Below are positions 38,376 to 47,535 of a DNA stretch of 64,000 nucleotides, one piece after another. Below the pieces are notes generated by a model. The model was not told the origin of the DNA, searched no databases, and saw nothing but the letters and a program-made list of their open reading frames with translations. Position 1 is the stretch's first letter. Every line of letters begins with the position of its first letter. The position numbers and the translations under genes were made by a program. The stretch comes from Niveispirillum lacus (lineage in GTDB: Bacteria > Pseudomonadota > Alphaproteobacteria > Azospirillales > Azospirillaceae), in NCBI RefSeq assembly GCF_002251795.1, contig NZ_NOXU01000031.1, positions 620,001 through 684,000 on the forward strand, given 5' to 3'.

Positions 38376-39206
38376 CGCAAGCTGGTTTTTGCGGCGGTTC
38401 TGCCTTTAACCCTGACGGCTTGTGCCAGCATGGTGGACAGGCCCACCACCGCCAGCGCTCTACCGGACGAAACGCCGGCGCAACTCTACGCCGCCGCGCT
38501 GTATGAAGCCGCTATTCCCAAGCCCTCCACCATCGGACCGGGGCTGTTGCGCATCGCACCTGATAATCCAAAGCTCTCCTGGCGCAATGGCCCCGATGGC
38601 AAGCAGGTGCTGGTGGCCTCTGTGATGTCCAGTTACGCTTACGATCGATACTACAGGGGTCAGCCAACCGGTGGGCCGACCGGCTGGGGCCAGATCTGGG
38701 TGACGGCCGTTCCGCAGCTTAAGGAATTCTGCACCGAGGTGCCCGGCGACGCTGCGGCCAAGACCCTGCGGGTGGTGCAATGGCTGGGCCTCAACCCCGC
38801 CAGCCCCTACGCCCAAGTGGTGGAGTTGTGGATTGAACCGGAACAGTTGGTCCGCCCCTGTCCCATTACCGATATCACCGCCGCCACCTGCACTCTGGAC
38901 ACGGCGGATCAATCGGGACCGCCCGCCGTGAAGGGAACGACCACCCGCCCCATCTGTGCGCCGGGTGATGCACCCTGCGCCGAAAAACAGTCCTATTGGG
39001 ACTGGTTTGCCACCAATATGCGCCTGAACCTGAAGGAGGGCGGGGCACCCTGGACCCGGCTTGGTTACACGTTCGACTGGAAGCCTGCCAAGGATGGGGG
39101 CTTCGTGCGCTATGGCGGGTCGGAATTCGTGATGAAACCTGGGGCGAAATATCAGGTGCATGCCGCCTATACCCTGGCCGAGTACTGCGCGGCGCCGGGC
39201 TCCTAA
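38373..39206 (+). CDS. Putative outer-membrane/periplasmic lipoprotein
   Basis: Encodes 277 residues with a lipoprotein signal: hydrophobic segment 3-14 and lipobox LTAC with Cys17. The mature part contains six more Cys (in FCTEVP, RPCPIT, ATCTLD, PICAP, APCAEK and EYCAAP contexts) which could form disulfides in the periplasm. No domain recognised. GGGACAGG lies just before the ATG, which is itself part of a predicted hairpin. The stop overlaps the convergent nucleotidyltransferase stop by 4 bp. Confidence 0.65.
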   Translation: MRKLVFAAVLPLTLTACASMVDRPTTASALPDETPAQLYAAALYEAAIPKPSTIGPGLLRIAPDNPKLSWRNGPDGKQVLVASVMSSYAYDRYYRGQPTGGPTGWGQIWVTAVPQLKEFCTEVPGDAAAKTLRVVQWLGLNPASPYAQVVELWIEPEQLVRPCPITDITAATCTLDTADQSGPPAVKGTTTRPICAPGDAPCAEKQSYWDWFATNMRLNLKEGGAPWTRLGYTFDWKPAKDGGFVRYGGSEFVMKPGAKYQVHAAYTLAEYCAAPGS

Positions 39207-39946
39207 TCCCCCAACCGCCAATCGGCGGGTGCAGGACGGCGGTCGCCGGCCATGAAGCGGCCGCCATAGGGGGCCAGGCAGAGATCGACCAGGGCCAACA
39301 CTTCGGCAGCGTCCTGGTCACCAAATAACTCCGCGAAGGCATGTTCAAAAGCGCTGGCCAGCATGGGGTCCAGGCGCATCAAAGCCTTGGCCAGACCCTT
39401 GCCGCTGCCGGTCCAGGCGCCGGCAGCCCGCACCGTGAAGTCTGCTAGTTCGATGTAAAGCCTGGAACCGATAGCCAATTGTTCGGCCGCACTGCGCGGC
39501 TGTGCCAGATCGGCGGCCAGGTCGGAGATGGAATAACGCCGTGTGCGTAGCTCCTGCTCCGTCAGGGGCGGGGGGCCGCCATCCAGTACGGCCTGCGCTT
39601 GGCGCTTCAGCTCTTCGATTAAGGCGGGGTCGCCCGCGATGGGCAGGCCATTGGCCACCATGCGGGCCAGCGACGGCTTGCCTTGTTTGCGGTCAGCCTC
39701 CCAGAAATAGGCCAGCGTGTCCGGGTCGTGCAGGAACAGTTCGACCATCACGCCCTGGCGTTCATGCGTTTCCCGCACCGCGGCCGGCAAATGATGGTGG
39801 ATCAGAACGGCGTCGATGTCGGACCCCGGCCCGGCATTGCCCTTGGCGACCGATCCTGCCAGGAAGGCGGCGATAATGTCCGGTTGCTCCGTCCATTCAC
39901 GCAGGATCGTGTCGGCCAGGTCGATGGTCGGGGTAATCGCACTCAT
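39203..39946 (-). CDS. Nucleotidyltransferase-domain protein
   Basis: Encodes 247 residues. The polymerase-beta-like signature is intact: GSVAKG (31-36) followed by GSDIDAV (41-47), with the two metal-binding Asp at D43 and D45; a third acid lies in the VMVELFL strand. Length and helical C-terminus resemble ANT/KNTase-type or MNT-like enzymes that adenylylate small molecules or proteins. No HEPN partner is adjacent. The ATG overlaps the pncC stop (ATGA), so it is co-transcribed with pncC and ispDF. Target unknown. Confidence 0.75.
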   Translation of the reverse strand: MSAITPTIDLADTILREWTEQPDIIAAFLAGSVAKGNAGPGSDIDAVLIHHHLPAAVRETHERQGVMVELFLHDPDTLAYFWEADRKQGKPSLARMVANGLPIAGDPALIEELKRQAQAVLDGGPPPLTEQELRTRRYSISDLAADLAQPRSAAEQLAIGSRLYIELADFTVRAAGAWTGSGKGLAKALMRLDPMLASAFEHAFAELFGDQDAAEVLALVDLCLAPYGGRFMAGDRRPAPADWRLGD

Positions 39947-40431
39947 CCCAGGCTTTCCCGCAGCAATTGCAAGGCCCGTCTCACGGTGGCCAGCCGCACC
40001 GTCGTGCGGTCACCGGGGAAGATATGGCGTTCCACCACACTATCGCCACCCCGCCTGGCCCGCGCGATGAAGACCAGCCCCACTGGCTTCGTTGCCGTCC
40101 CGCCCGTCGGCCCGGCAATGCCGGTGACGGCGACGGCCACATTGGCGCGGCTATGGGCGATGGCGCCTGCCGCCATGGCCTCGGCCACCCGGTCATTGAC
40201 GGCACCCAACTCGGCGATCAGGGATGCCGGCACGCCCAGCATGTCGGTCTTTGCCGCGTTGGTGTAGGTCACGAACCCCCGGTCGACCACCGCACTGGAT
40301 CCCGATACATGCGTCAGGCAGCCAGCAATCAACCCGCCGGTGCAGCTTTCCGCCGTGGCCAGCCACAGGCCGCGGGCCGCGAACCCGTCGCGGATGTCCT
40401 CGGCCAATTGCACCAGATCGGGCGGGAACAT
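39943..40431 (-). CDS. pncC: CinA-type nicotinamide-nucleotide amidohydrolase
   Basis: Encodes 162 residues, the stand-alone C-terminal CinA domain. PncC deamidates NMN in NAD recycling. Motifs: ESCTGGL (28-34), YTNAAK (56-61) and GIAGPTGGT (near 103). I use ATG 40429-40431 (MFPPDLV); the upstream extension is Gly/Pro/His-rich and overlaps ispDF out of frame. Five bases separate it from the ispDF stop, an arrangement common in alphaproteobacteria. Confidence 0.88.
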   Translation of the reverse strand: MFPPDLVQLAEDIRDGFAARGLWLATAESCTGGLIAGCLTHVSGSSAVVDRGFVTYTNAAKTDMLGVPASLIAELGAVNDRVAEAMAAGAIAHSRANVAVAVTGIAGPTGGTATKPVGLVFIARARRGGDSVVERHIFPGDRTTVRLATVRRALQLLRESLG

Positions 40432-40436
40432 GGCGC

Positions 40437-41612
40437 CTACTCCAGGATTAGGGGCAGGCGGACGGTGGCGGCGGCCTGTGCGGCGATGCCTTCGCGCCGG
40501 CCCGTGAAGCCCAGCCCCTCCGTTGTCGTCGCCTTCACCGACACACGGGCCGGGCTCAGGCCCAGAATGTCCGCGACCCGCGCCACCATGGCATCCCGGT
40601 GCGGGCCGATCTTGGGCCGTTCGCAAATGATGGTGATGTCGACATGGGCGATGACCCCGCCCTTGTCCGCCACCAGGTCTGCGGCATGGCGCAGGAACTG
40701 CGCACTATCCGCCCCCTTCCATTTCGGGTCGCTGGGGGGGAAATGCAGGCCGATATCGCCCGCCGATATGGCACCCAGGATGGCGTCGGTGAGGGCGTGC
40801 AGGGCGACATCGGCATCGGAATGCCCATCCAGCGTGGCATCATGTGGCACCGACACGCCGCACAGCCAGACCTGATCGCCGGGCGCGAACTTATGCACGT
40901 CAAAGCCGGTGCCCGTGCGCACATCGCCCAGGCGGGCCAGGAACAGTTTCTCGGCGCGGGCCAGATCGTCTTGGTTGGTCACTTTCAGATTGTCCTGGTC
41001 ACAGGGCACAAGGGTCACGGTCAGCCCCGCCTCTTCCGCCACGGCGGCATCATCGGTCAGGTTCAGGCCCGCAGCGCGGCGATGGGCGGGCAGGATATCG
41101 GCAAAGCGGAAGCCCTGCGGCGTCAGCGCCCGCCACAGAGCCGTACGGTCCACGGTTCCGGCACTGACAATGGCACCGCCCGCCACCGTCCCGCGCTTCA
41201 ACGTGTCGGCCAGCGGTGTAGCGGCAATGGCGGCGGGGCTGGTTTCAAGCGCCGCAATCACATCACTGATGGCCTGTCGATCGACCAGCGGTCGGGCGGC
41301 ATCATGGATCAGCACCAGATCGGGCGGGTGCCCGGCCATGGCCTCTAGCCCGTTCAGCACCGAATCCTGTCGCGTTGGCCCACCCGCGATGGGCGGGGGC
41401 AGGTCCAACCCCTCCACCGCCTTGTCATACAGGTCCCGGAAGGCCGGATCGATGACGACGCGCACGCCCGTTACCGCCGGATGGCGCAGGAACGCCTCCA
41501 CCGTGCGGCGCAGGATGGGCTGTCCCGCCAGATGCAGATACTGCTTGGGCAGATCACCCCCGAAACGCAGGCCGCGTCCGGCGGCGACGATCAGGGCGGT
41601 GCAGGTGGGCAT
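40437..41612 (-). CDS. ispDF: Bifunctional IspD/IspF isoprenoid enzyme
   Basis: Encodes 391 residues that fuse MEP cytidylyltransferase (IspD, about 1-225) with MECDP synthase (IspF, about 230-391). IspD shows [13 protein letters not shown] and PKQY; IspF shows [17 protein letters not shown] and the [13 protein letters not shown] end. Zinc ligands Asp/His of IspF are present. ATG 41612 is preferred; an in-frame ATG at 41621 sits directly against the AAGAG element. The fusion is usual in alphaproteobacteria. Divergent from dusB. Confidence 0.95.
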   Translation of the reverse strand: MPTCTALIVAAGRGLRFGGDLPKQYLHLAGQPILRRTVEAFLRHPAVTGVRVVIDPAFRDLYDKAVEGLDLPPPIAGGPTRQDSVLNGLEAMAGHPPDLVLIHDAARPLVDRQAISDVIAALETSPAAIAATPLADTLKRGTVAGGAIVSAGTVDRTALWRALTPQGFRFADILPAHRRAAGLNLTDDAAVAEEAGLTVTLVPCDQDNLKVTNQDDLARAEKLFLARLGDVRTGTGFDVHKFAPGDQVWLCGVSVPHDATLDGHSDADVALHALTDAILGAISAGDIGLHFPPSDPKWKGADSAQFLRHAADLVADKGGVIAHVDITIICERPKIGPHRDAMVARVADILGLSPARVSVKATTTEGLGFTGRREGIAAQAAATVRLPLILE

Positions 41613-41846
41613 GGGCCACATCTCTTGTCATGGACAACCGGTCGCGACCCTAGCGCGGATACCGCAGCTTCGCCAATGCCCCCGCATCATGGGTGGCCCC
41701 TGTGTCGGGGCGAAAACCGCCATGCGGCGGTGAATATTGTGTTTTTTCAGACCTGTGATAAGCTCTGTGCCTAAATTTCATGCATTCGCGAAAATCGCCC
41801 ACGGATTAGGCAGTTTTGCGACACGAACGTCAAGGTTCCGCGTCCC

Positions 41847-42863
41847 ATGGTCAAGCCGCTTGCCCCCCTTCAGATCGGTCCTGTGCGTATTGAGGACCCG
41901 GTGATCCTGGCGCCCCTGTCGGGTGTGACCGACATGCCTTATCGCCGGCTGGTGAAGCGCACGGGCGCGGGGCTGGTCGTGTCAGAAATGATCGCCAGTC
42001 AGGCCATGATCCGCGCCACCCGCGAAAGCCTGCTGAAGACCGAATGGCACCTGGACGAAGCGCCGATTTCCATGCAGTTGGCGGGGTGTGAGCCCGAGGT
42101 GATGGGGGAGGCGGCCAAGCTGAATGTCGATCGCGGCGCCCATATCATCGACATCAATTTCGGCTGTCCCGTGAAGAAGGTGGTGAATGGCTTTGCCGGT
42201 TCGGCCCTGATGAAGGACGAATTGCTGGCCGGGCGCATCATGGAGGCGACGGTGAAGGCCGTTTCCGTTCCGGTAACAATGAAGATGCGGAAAGGTTGGG
42301 ACGCCAACAACCTGAACGCCCCCAACATGGCCCGCATTGCCGAAGAATGCGGGATCAAGATGCTGACGGTCCATGGCCGCACCCGCTGTCAGATGTATAA
42401 CGGCACCGCCGATTGGAAGTTCATCCGGCAGGTGAAGGAGGCGGTGAAGATCCCCGTCATCGCCAATGGCGACATCAACAGCTTTGACGATGCCGTCCGC
42501 TGTCTGGAGGAGTCCGGGGCCGATGGCATCATGATCGGGCGCGGCACCTATGGTCGCCCCTGGTTCATTGCCCAGGTCATGCATTACCTGCGCACGGGCG
42601 TGAAGCTGCCCGACCCGCCGCTGGCCGACCAGATGCAGACGGTCCTGGAACATTACGACGCCATCCTGGCCCATTACGGGGTGGAGGCCGGCATCAAGAT
42701 CGCCCGCAAGCATGTCGCCTGGTATTCCAAGGGCATGAACGGGTCGGCCGATTACCGCCATCAGATCATGACCAGCGAGGACCCGGAACAGATGAAACAG
42801 CAGATCATCGCCTTCTATTCCGCCGCCCTGGATCGCGGTGTCACTGAACGGATTGCTGCCTGA
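41847..42863 (+). CDS. dusB: tRNA-dihydrouridine synthase DusB (NifR3)
   Basis: Encodes 338 residues. DusB reduces uridine in the D-loop with FMN/NADPH. The TIM barrel begins [18 protein letters not shown] (18-35), the catalytic Cys is in FGCPVKKVV (C107), and the phosphate-binding [10 protein letters not shown] block is near 220. It heads the nitrogen-regulation operon as in Azospirillum and Rhodobacter, where the gene was called nifR3. The TGA overlaps the ntrB ATG by one base. AT-rich sequence around 41735-41760 may hold the promoter. Confidence 0.95.
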   Translation: MVKPLAPLQIGPVRIEDPVILAPLSGVTDMPYRRLVKRTGAGLVVSEMIASQAMIRATRESLLKTEWHLDEAPISMQLAGCEPEVMGEAAKLNVDRGAHIIDINFGCPVKKVVNGFAGSALMKDELLAGRIMEATVKAVSVPVTMKMRKGWDANNLNAPNMARIAEECGIKMLTVHGRTRCQMYNGTADWKFIRQVKEAVKIPVIANGDINSFDDAVRCLEESGADGIMIGRGTYGRPWFIAQVMHYLRTGVKLPDPPLADQMQTVLEHYDAILAHYGVEAGIKIARKHVAWYSKGMNGSADYRHQIMTSEDPEQMKQQIIAFYSAALDRGVTERIAA

Positions 42864-43981
42864 TGGCGCGCACGCCGCCGGCCCGCCGCATCGGCGGGGA
42901 TATCGACCCGACCTCCATCCTGGCCGCATTGCCCGACCCCGTGATGGTGGTGGATGGCGATGGGCTGATCCGCTTCATCAATCTGGAAGCCCAGGAATTC
43001 TTCGATGTGTCCGCGACCCGCGTCCTCGGCACGAAGCTGACGGAGTTGATCCCGGAGGACAGCCCCGTGCTGGGCCTGCTGGAACAGGCGCGGATCACCC
43101 ATGCCACCGTCTGCGAATATGGTGTTCAGGTGGAAACGGCGCGCATCGGGCCGCATTCTGTCACCATGCAGGCGGCCCCCTTGGGCGACCCGCCGGATCA
43201 GGTGGTGCTGACCATCCATGAACGCTCCATCGCGCGGCGCATCGACAAGCAGTTGAACCATCGCGGTGCCGCCCGCTCCGTCGTCGCCATGGCCGCCATG
43301 CTGGCGCATGAGGTGAAGAACCCGCTGTCCGGTATCCGGGGTGCGGCGCAGTTGCTGGAAGAAAACGCCAGCGAGGATGACCAGATCCTGACCCGCCTGA
43401 TCTGTGACGAGGCGGACCGCATCGTGGCCCTGGTCGACCGGATGGAGGTGTTCACCGATGGCCGCCCGCTGGAGCGCCAGGCGGTCAACATCCATGCCGT
43501 CCTGGAGCATGTGCGCCGCATCGCCCAGACGGGCTTTGCCCGCCATATCCGATTTATTGAGAAATACGACCCGTCACTGCCGCCCGTGTTGGGCAATCGC
43601 GACCAACTCGTGCAGGTCTTCCTCAATCTGGTCAAGAACGCGGCAGAAGCCTGCCCCGAACAGGGCGGTGAGATTCTTTTGACCACCGCCTATCAGCATG
43701 GCGTGCGTCTGGCCGTTTCCGGATCGGACAGCCGGATGCAGTTGCCGCTGCTGGTTTGCGTGGGCGATAACGGCCCCGGCATCCCCGAAGATATCCGTGC
43801 CAATCTGTTCGATCCCTTTGTTACGACGAAGATGAATGGAACCGGCCTGGGTCTTGCATTGGTCGCCAAGATAATCGGTGACCATGGTGGGGTCATCGAC
43901 TTTGAAAGCGTACCAAAGCGTACGATCTTCAAGGTCTCCCTACCGGTCACCGACCAGAACGGTCACGGAGAGGGTGCCTAA
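42863..43981 (+). CDS. ntrB: Nitrogen sensor histidine kinase/phosphatase NtrB
   Basis: Encodes 372 residues. A PAS-type domain (about 15-125) is followed by the HisKA phosphoacceptor [15 protein letters not shown] (H149) and an HATPase domain with N-box NLVKNAAEA and GPGIP and GTGLGLA boxes. NtrB is soluble and phosphorylates or dephosphorylates NtrC depending on PII. It is one base coupled to dusB and lies 3 bp before ntrC. Confidence 0.95.
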   Translation: MARTPPARRIGGDIDPTSILAALPDPVMVVDGDGLIRFINLEAQEFFDVSATRVLGTKLTELIPEDSPVLGLLEQARITHATVCEYGVQVETARIGPHSVTMQAAPLGDPPDQVVLTIHERSIARRIDKQLNHRGAARSVVAMAAMLAHEVKNPLSGIRGAAQLLEENASEDDQILTRLICDEADRIVALVDRMEVFTDGRPLERQAVNIHAVLEHVRRIAQTGFARHIRFIEKYDPSLPPVLGNRDQLVQVFLNLVKNAAEACPEQGGEILLTTAYQHGVRLAVSGSDSRMQLPLLVCVGDNGPGIPEDIRANLFDPFVTTKMNGTGLGLALVAKIIGDHGGVIDFESVPKRTIFKVSLPVTDQNGHGEGA

Positions 43982-43984
43982 AAA

Positions 43985-45433
43985 ATGGGCGCAACCATTC
44001 TCGTCGCAGATGATGATCGGGCCATTCGGACGGTGCTGACCCAGGCTTTGGCCCGCCTGGGACATGAGGTGAAGACCACCGGCAACGCCGCCACGCTGTG
44101 GCGGTGGGTGCAGGAGGGGGAGGGCGATCTGGTCATCACCGATGTGGTGATGCCGGACGAAAACGGCCTCGACCTTGTGCCGCGCATCAAGAAACTGCGT
44201 CCCGACCTGCGCATCATCGTGATGAGCGCGCAGAACACGCTGTTGACGGCGGTCAAGGCGGCGGAACGCGGGGCGTTCGATTACCTGCCCAAACCCTTCG
44301 ATCTGAAGGATTTGATGGCGATCGTGCAGAAGGCGCTGTCCGCGCCGGCGCAGGCCCCGGCCCCCGTTGCCGCCCCCGTCGAAGACCCCGAGGAGGAGGC
44401 GCTGCCCCTGATCGGGCGGTCGCCGGCCATGCAGGAGATTTACCGCGTCCTGGCCCGCCTGATGGGCACGGACCTGACGGTGATGATCACGGGCGAAAGC
44501 GGGACCGGCAAGGAACTGGTGGCCCGCGCCCTGCACGATTATGGCAAGCGCCGGGGCGGCCCGTTTGTCGCCATCAACATGGCGGCCATCCCGCGCGAAC
44601 TGATCGAGAGCGAGCTGTTCGGGCATGAGAAGGGGGCCTTTACCGGCGCTACCATGCGCTCCACGGGTCGGTTTGAACAGGCGCAGGGCGGCACCCTGTT
44701 CCTGGACGAAATCGGCGACATGCCGCTGGAGGCGCAGACGCGCTTGCTGCGCGTGTTGCAGGAAGGCGAATACACAACCGTCGGCGGGCGCACGCCGATC
44801 AAGACCGATGTCCGCATCGTGGCGGCCACCCACCGCGACCTGCGTACCTTGATCCGTCAGGGCCTGTTCCGTGAGGATTTGTTCTACCGCCTCAACGTCG
44901 TGCCCATCCGCCTGCCGCCGCTGCGCGAACGCACAGAGGATGTGCCGGCCCTGGTCCGCCATTTCCTGAACCAGGCCGCCCAGCAGGGATTGCCCGCCAA
45001 GTCTGTGGACAATGCCGCCATGGACCGGCTGAAGCGTTACCGCTGGCCCGGTAACGTGCGCGAGCTGGAAAACATGGTCCAGCGTCTGGCGGCCCTGTAC
45101 TCCCAGGAAGTGATCAGCCTCGACGTCATCGACACCGAACTGGCCGAAGCCAACCCGGCGGCGGCCCCGGTGCAGGAACCGGTGAACGAAGGCCTGTCAG
45201 CGGCGGTCGAACGCCACCTGCGCGAATATTTCGCGGCGCATAAGGACGGTATTCCTGCGGCGGGCCTTTATGACCGGATTCTGCGCGAGGTGGAGCGTCC
45301 GCTGCTGTCCCTGTCGCTGACCGCGACACGGGGCAACCAGATCAAGGCAGCACACATGCTGGGCCTGAACCGGAACACGCTGCGCAAGAAGATCAGGGAT
45401 TTGGATATTCAGGTGGTGCGGGGGTTGAAGTAA
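43985..45433 (+). CDS. ntrC: Nitrogen regulator NtrC (sigma-54 activator)
   Basis: Encodes 482 residues. The receiver domain has phosphoacceptor D53 (ITDVVMPDE) and K103; the AAA+ domain has Walker A GESGTGKE (170-177), sigma-54 contact loop GAFTGA (217-222) and Walker [12 protein letters not shown]; the Fis-type HTH ends the protein ([20 protein letters not shown]). It activates sigma-54 promoters for nitrogen assimilation. In relatives ntrY follows directly; here a hairpin and ~2.7 kb of other genes follow. Confidence 0.96.
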   Translation: MGATILVADDDRAIRTVLTQALARLGHEVKTTGNAATLWRWVQEGEGDLVITDVVMPDENGLDLVPRIKKLRPDLRIIVMSAQNTLLTAVKAAERGAFDYLPKPFDLKDLMAIVQKALSAPAQAPAPVAAPVEDPEEEALPLIGRSPAMQEIYRVLARLMGTDLTVMITGESGTGKELVARALHDYGKRRGGPFVAINMAAIPRELIESELFGHEKGAFTGATMRSTGRFEQAQGGTLFLDEIGDMPLEAQTRLLRVLQEGEYTTVGGRTPIKTDVRIVAATHRDLRTLIRQGLFREDLFYRLNVVPIRLPPLRERTEDVPALVRHFLNQAAQQGLPAKSVDNAAMDRLKRYRWPGNVRELENMVQRLAALYSQEVISLDVIDTELAEANPAAAPVQEPVNEGLSAAVERHLREYFAAHKDGIPAAGLYDRILREVERPLLSLSLTATRGNQIKAAHMLGLNRNTLRKKIRDLDIQVVRGLK

Positions 45434-45461
45434 CAACGCATTCGCCTGCTCCCAATTGCCT

Positions 45462-45479
45462 CCCCCGCGAAAGCGGGGG
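45462..45479 (+). repeat. REP-like hairpin after ntrC
   Basis: CCCCCGC-GAAA-GCGGGGG at 45462-45479 starts 28 bp past the ntrC stop. It resembles the core of the doublet at 45557-45678 (with GAAA instead of GTAA in the loop) and continues TCCAGGGG, a similar flank. It may also act as a terminator or mRNA-stabilising structure for the dusB-ntrBC transcript. Confidence 0.6.
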
Positions 45480-45556
45480 TCCAGGGGCCATGGGGAGGAA
45501 CGTTGCCAAGACACGCCAAAGCCGTTCGGCTCAGATCGCATCCGCTCCCCTCCACT

Positions 45557-45678
45557 CCCCAGCGTCATCCCCGCGTAAGCGGGGACCCAGCGTCAGGCGC
45601 GGTTAGCGCCGATATGAGTCATGTTGCAGCTACCGCTGCTCTCGCTGGGTCCCCGCTTACGCGGGGATGACGCTGGGG
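45557..45678. repeat. Inverted pair of REP-like palindromes (BIME-like doublet)
   Basis: The 36-bp arms at 45557-45592 and 45643-45678 are perfect reverse complements separated by 50 bp. Each arm contains its own palindrome, CCCCGC-GTAA-GCGGGG, flanked by CCCAGCG and ATGACGC-type ends. Short GC-rich palindromes of this kind are dispersed in many proteobacterial genomes; no REP-associated transposase gene lies in the window. Confidence 0.75.
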
Positions 45679-45718
45679 GGCAGGCACCAACCGCTTCAAG
45701 CTAAACCAGCTGCCAGCC

Positions 45719-45943
45719 TCAGGCGGCGTCGTGACGTTTCAGCAATATCTCCAACGACACCGTCTCGCTCCGCCCGGCGCGGACAGCCTCCAGTTCCGCC
45801 TGGGCCAGGTAGGCGTCTTCCATGTCCTGAAGATGTTCTTCAAGTGCCTCCCGAATGTACGAAGCCTTGGTCCGGCCCGTGGCACGGGCCAGCGCATCAA
45901 GCCGCTGTTCGATATCCGCATCAAGGCGAACACTGACGGGCAT
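45719..45943 (-). CDS. Ribbon-helix-helix antitoxin, RelB/DUF6290-like, without adjacent toxin
   Basis: Encodes 74 residues from ATG 45941-45943 (MPVSVRLDADIEQRL). The RHH strand and helices (about 1-45, including ALARATGRTKASYIREAL) are followed by a toxin-binding-type tail (LEEHLQDMEDAYLAQAELE, then AGRSETVSLEILLKRH). The family usually precedes a relE/parE toxin gene, but the 285 bp downstream to ntrC hold only repeats. The tail is closely similar to the C-terminus of the antitoxin at 47536-47889. It may act as an orphan regulator. Confidence 0.75.
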   Translation of the reverse strand: MPVSVRLDADIEQRLDALARATGRTKASYIREALEEHLQDMEDAYLAQAELEAVRAGRSETVSLEILLKRHDAA

Positions 45944-46130
45944 GGCGACTTCTCCAGGGCGTCTTGCGCGTACTTTACCCCATCCCCTACACATCGAACG
46001 GGGGACACAAGGATTGGGACGATGGGCTGCTGGAACAGCGAAAGGGCGGGGGCATTTGCCATTGCTCTTTCACACCCGTCCCCATACCCTCGTTCCGCTA
46101 TAAACAGTCTGGCCGAAGGACCGGGCCGCC

Positions 46131-46376
46131 ATGCGCGAAGTCCAGATTACCGATGCCAAGGCGCATCTGACCCAGTTGATTGACGCGGTGGAGCGGGGGG
46201 AGACGGTGGTCATCACCCGTCATGGCCGCGCCGTGGCCCGCCTTGTGCCGGAGCCGGAAAGCCACACAGCGAAAACCCGTCAAACCATGGACGAAATCGC
46301 CGCATTTCGACAGACCATGCCGCGCCTGTCACTGGATGAAATCCGCCAGGCGCGTCACGAGGGGCACTGCAACTGA
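46131..46376 (+). CDS. Phd/VapB-type antitoxin
   Basis: Encodes 81 residues. The Phd/YefM N-terminus is clear: VQITDAKAHLTQLIDAVERGETVVITRHGRAVARLVP (about 4-40, seen in two stretches). It would bind DNA as a dimer and neutralise the toxin through its disordered C-terminal half. The stop overlaps the ATG of the PIN-domain gene by one base (TGATG), the standard toxin-antitoxin arrangement. Start ATG 46131. Confidence 0.85.
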   Translation: MREVQITDAKAHLTQLIDAVERGETVVITRHGRAVARLVPEPESHTAKTRQTMDEIAAFRQTMPRLSLDEIRQARHEGHCN

Positions 46377-46777
46377 TGCCGTTCGTGGTGGATGCTTCCG
46401 TCGCCGCGATATGGTTGCTGCCTGACGAAGGCAATCCGGTTGCAGATGTCGCTTATCAGCGGTTGCTGACCGACACAGCTTTGGTTCCATCCATCTGGTG
46501 GTACGAGATGCGCAATATCTTCATCAGCAACGAACGGTGCCGCCGCATCAGTAGCGAGCATACCGTGCGGGCGCTGACGCTCCTGTCGGGTCTGCCGATC
46601 AAGGTCAGCGCAATCCCAGACAGTGACAACATCATGGCGCTGGCCCGAAAGAATCGCCTGACCATCTATGATGCCGCCTACCTCGAACTGGCCCAACGTG
46701 AGATCATCCCACTCGCCACTTTGGACGATGCGTTGATAAGTGCAGCGGCGTCGGAGGGTGTTGTACTGATACGATAA
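46376..46777 (+). CDS. vapC: PIN-domain toxin, VapC-type ribonuclease
   Basis: Encodes 133 residues. The acidic PIN residues are present: Asp in FVVDASV (D6), Glu in WWYEMRN (E43), Asp in TIYDAAYLELA (near D99) and a final Asp in LATLDDAL (about 118). VapC toxins cleave initiator or other tRNAs or rRNA. It is coupled to the Phd-type antitoxin. The spacing of acids and the length are normal, so the toxin looks intact. A fragment resembling ntrC follows it. Confidence 0.87.
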   Translation: MPFVVDASVAAIWLLPDEGNPVADVAYQRLLTDTALVPSIWWYEMRNIFISNERCRRISSEHTVRALTLLSGLPIKVSAIPDSDNIMALARKNRLTIYDAAYLELAQREIIPLATLDDALISAAASEGVVLIR

Positions 46778-46832
46778 GGCAATCGGCCAATTGTAGCCTT
46801 GAATGTCGGGCGAGTTACCGGCGTCGGCGCTG

Positions 46833-46880
46833 TCGACACCGAACTAACCGAAGCCAACCCGGCAGCCTCCGTGCAGGAAC
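46833..46880 (+). pseudogene. Short diverged duplicate of an ntrC segment
   Basis: The 48 bases 46833-46880 align with ntrC 45129-45179: identical except two changes in the GAACT-AACCG stretch, a few changes near GGCAGCCTCC and a 3-bp deletion, so the frame is kept. In the ntrC frame the peptide reads VDTELTEANPAASVQEL against [19 protein letters not shown]. It lies 56 bp after the vapC stop, ~1.7 kb from the original. It is too short to be a gene. Confidence 0.65.
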
Positions 46881-46967
46881 TTGAGATCAAGGGCCGGTCG
46901 GTCGCTTATTGAGTAATTTAATAATCGGAAATTTAGCTGTTTCGCACGGAAAATTTAATCAATTGCC

Positions 46968-47456
46968 TTATTTTACAAAGATTTGCCGATTGGATAGAGC
47001 GAGACAAGCATAAAAGTCGAGGTTTGGATCGTTGGAGAGTTGGCCTTCACTGAGGTCAATTGGAACAGGTAGTGATTGGCTCGCCCTATGCTTTTGTGTA
47101 ATTTCATTGGTTCGACGGATGGAGTATTCGCGGAAAGTATCGGGGTCTCCTTGTAGCGCGAGTGCATGATAATAAGATGACACAATTTGAAATGCTGCTT
47201 CTCCAAATAGGACGAAGCGTCGTCCGATCATGACTGATTTCTCTGGGTATTTTTTCTGAATTTCTGTGCGCAGAGTGTTCAGTTCATTTTTTTCTTCCGG
47301 TAAGCAGTGGTACATAGCGAAGTAATACAGTTGAAAAGCTTCTTCAGAGCCATCTAGGGCCCTTTCAAGGGCTGTGGTAGATGCAAATAAAAGTTGGCGG
47401 TCAGAATCTACGGGTTTCTCCTGATTTATTAGTTTTCTAAGCGCTTTGAAAATCAT
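46968..47456 (-). CDS. Low-GC hypothetical protein
   Basis: Encodes 162 residues. Composition is unlike the neighbourhood: about 40-45% GC by eye with AT-rich third positions, typical of recent transfer. The protein is mostly helical (TALERALDGSEEAFQLYYFAM, NELNTLRTEIQKKYPE) with no signal peptide, membrane segment or catalytic motif that I recognise. It lies on the same strand as and just downstream of the chimeric antitoxin gene (79-bp gap), the position where a toxin gene would sit. It does not look like MazF or RelE. Confidence 0.6.
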   Translation of the reverse strand: MIFKALRKLINQEKPVDSDRQLLFASTTALERALDGSEEAFQLYYFAMYHCLPEEKNELNTLRTEIQKKYPEKSVMIGRRFVLFGEAAFQIVSSYYHALALQGDPDTFREYSIRRTNEITQKHRASQSLPVPIDLSEGQLSNDPNLDFYACLALSNRQIFVK

Positions 47457-47535
47457 ACTTCACCTATGCATAATTATTTGTCAAAATGGACGGATAATTT
47501 TAGTTGTGAGGCATATTTAATCTATATGTTGGTGC

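Noticed and set aside
41700-41846. Sigma-54 promoter for the dusB-ntrBC operon
   Set aside because: I could not find a TGGC-N8-TTGC match; only an AT-rich stretch compatible with a weak sigma-70 promoter.
45434-45718. A RelE/ParE toxin downstream of the orphan antitoxin
   Set aside because: The stretch consists of REP-like palindromes and lacks any open frame of toxin length.
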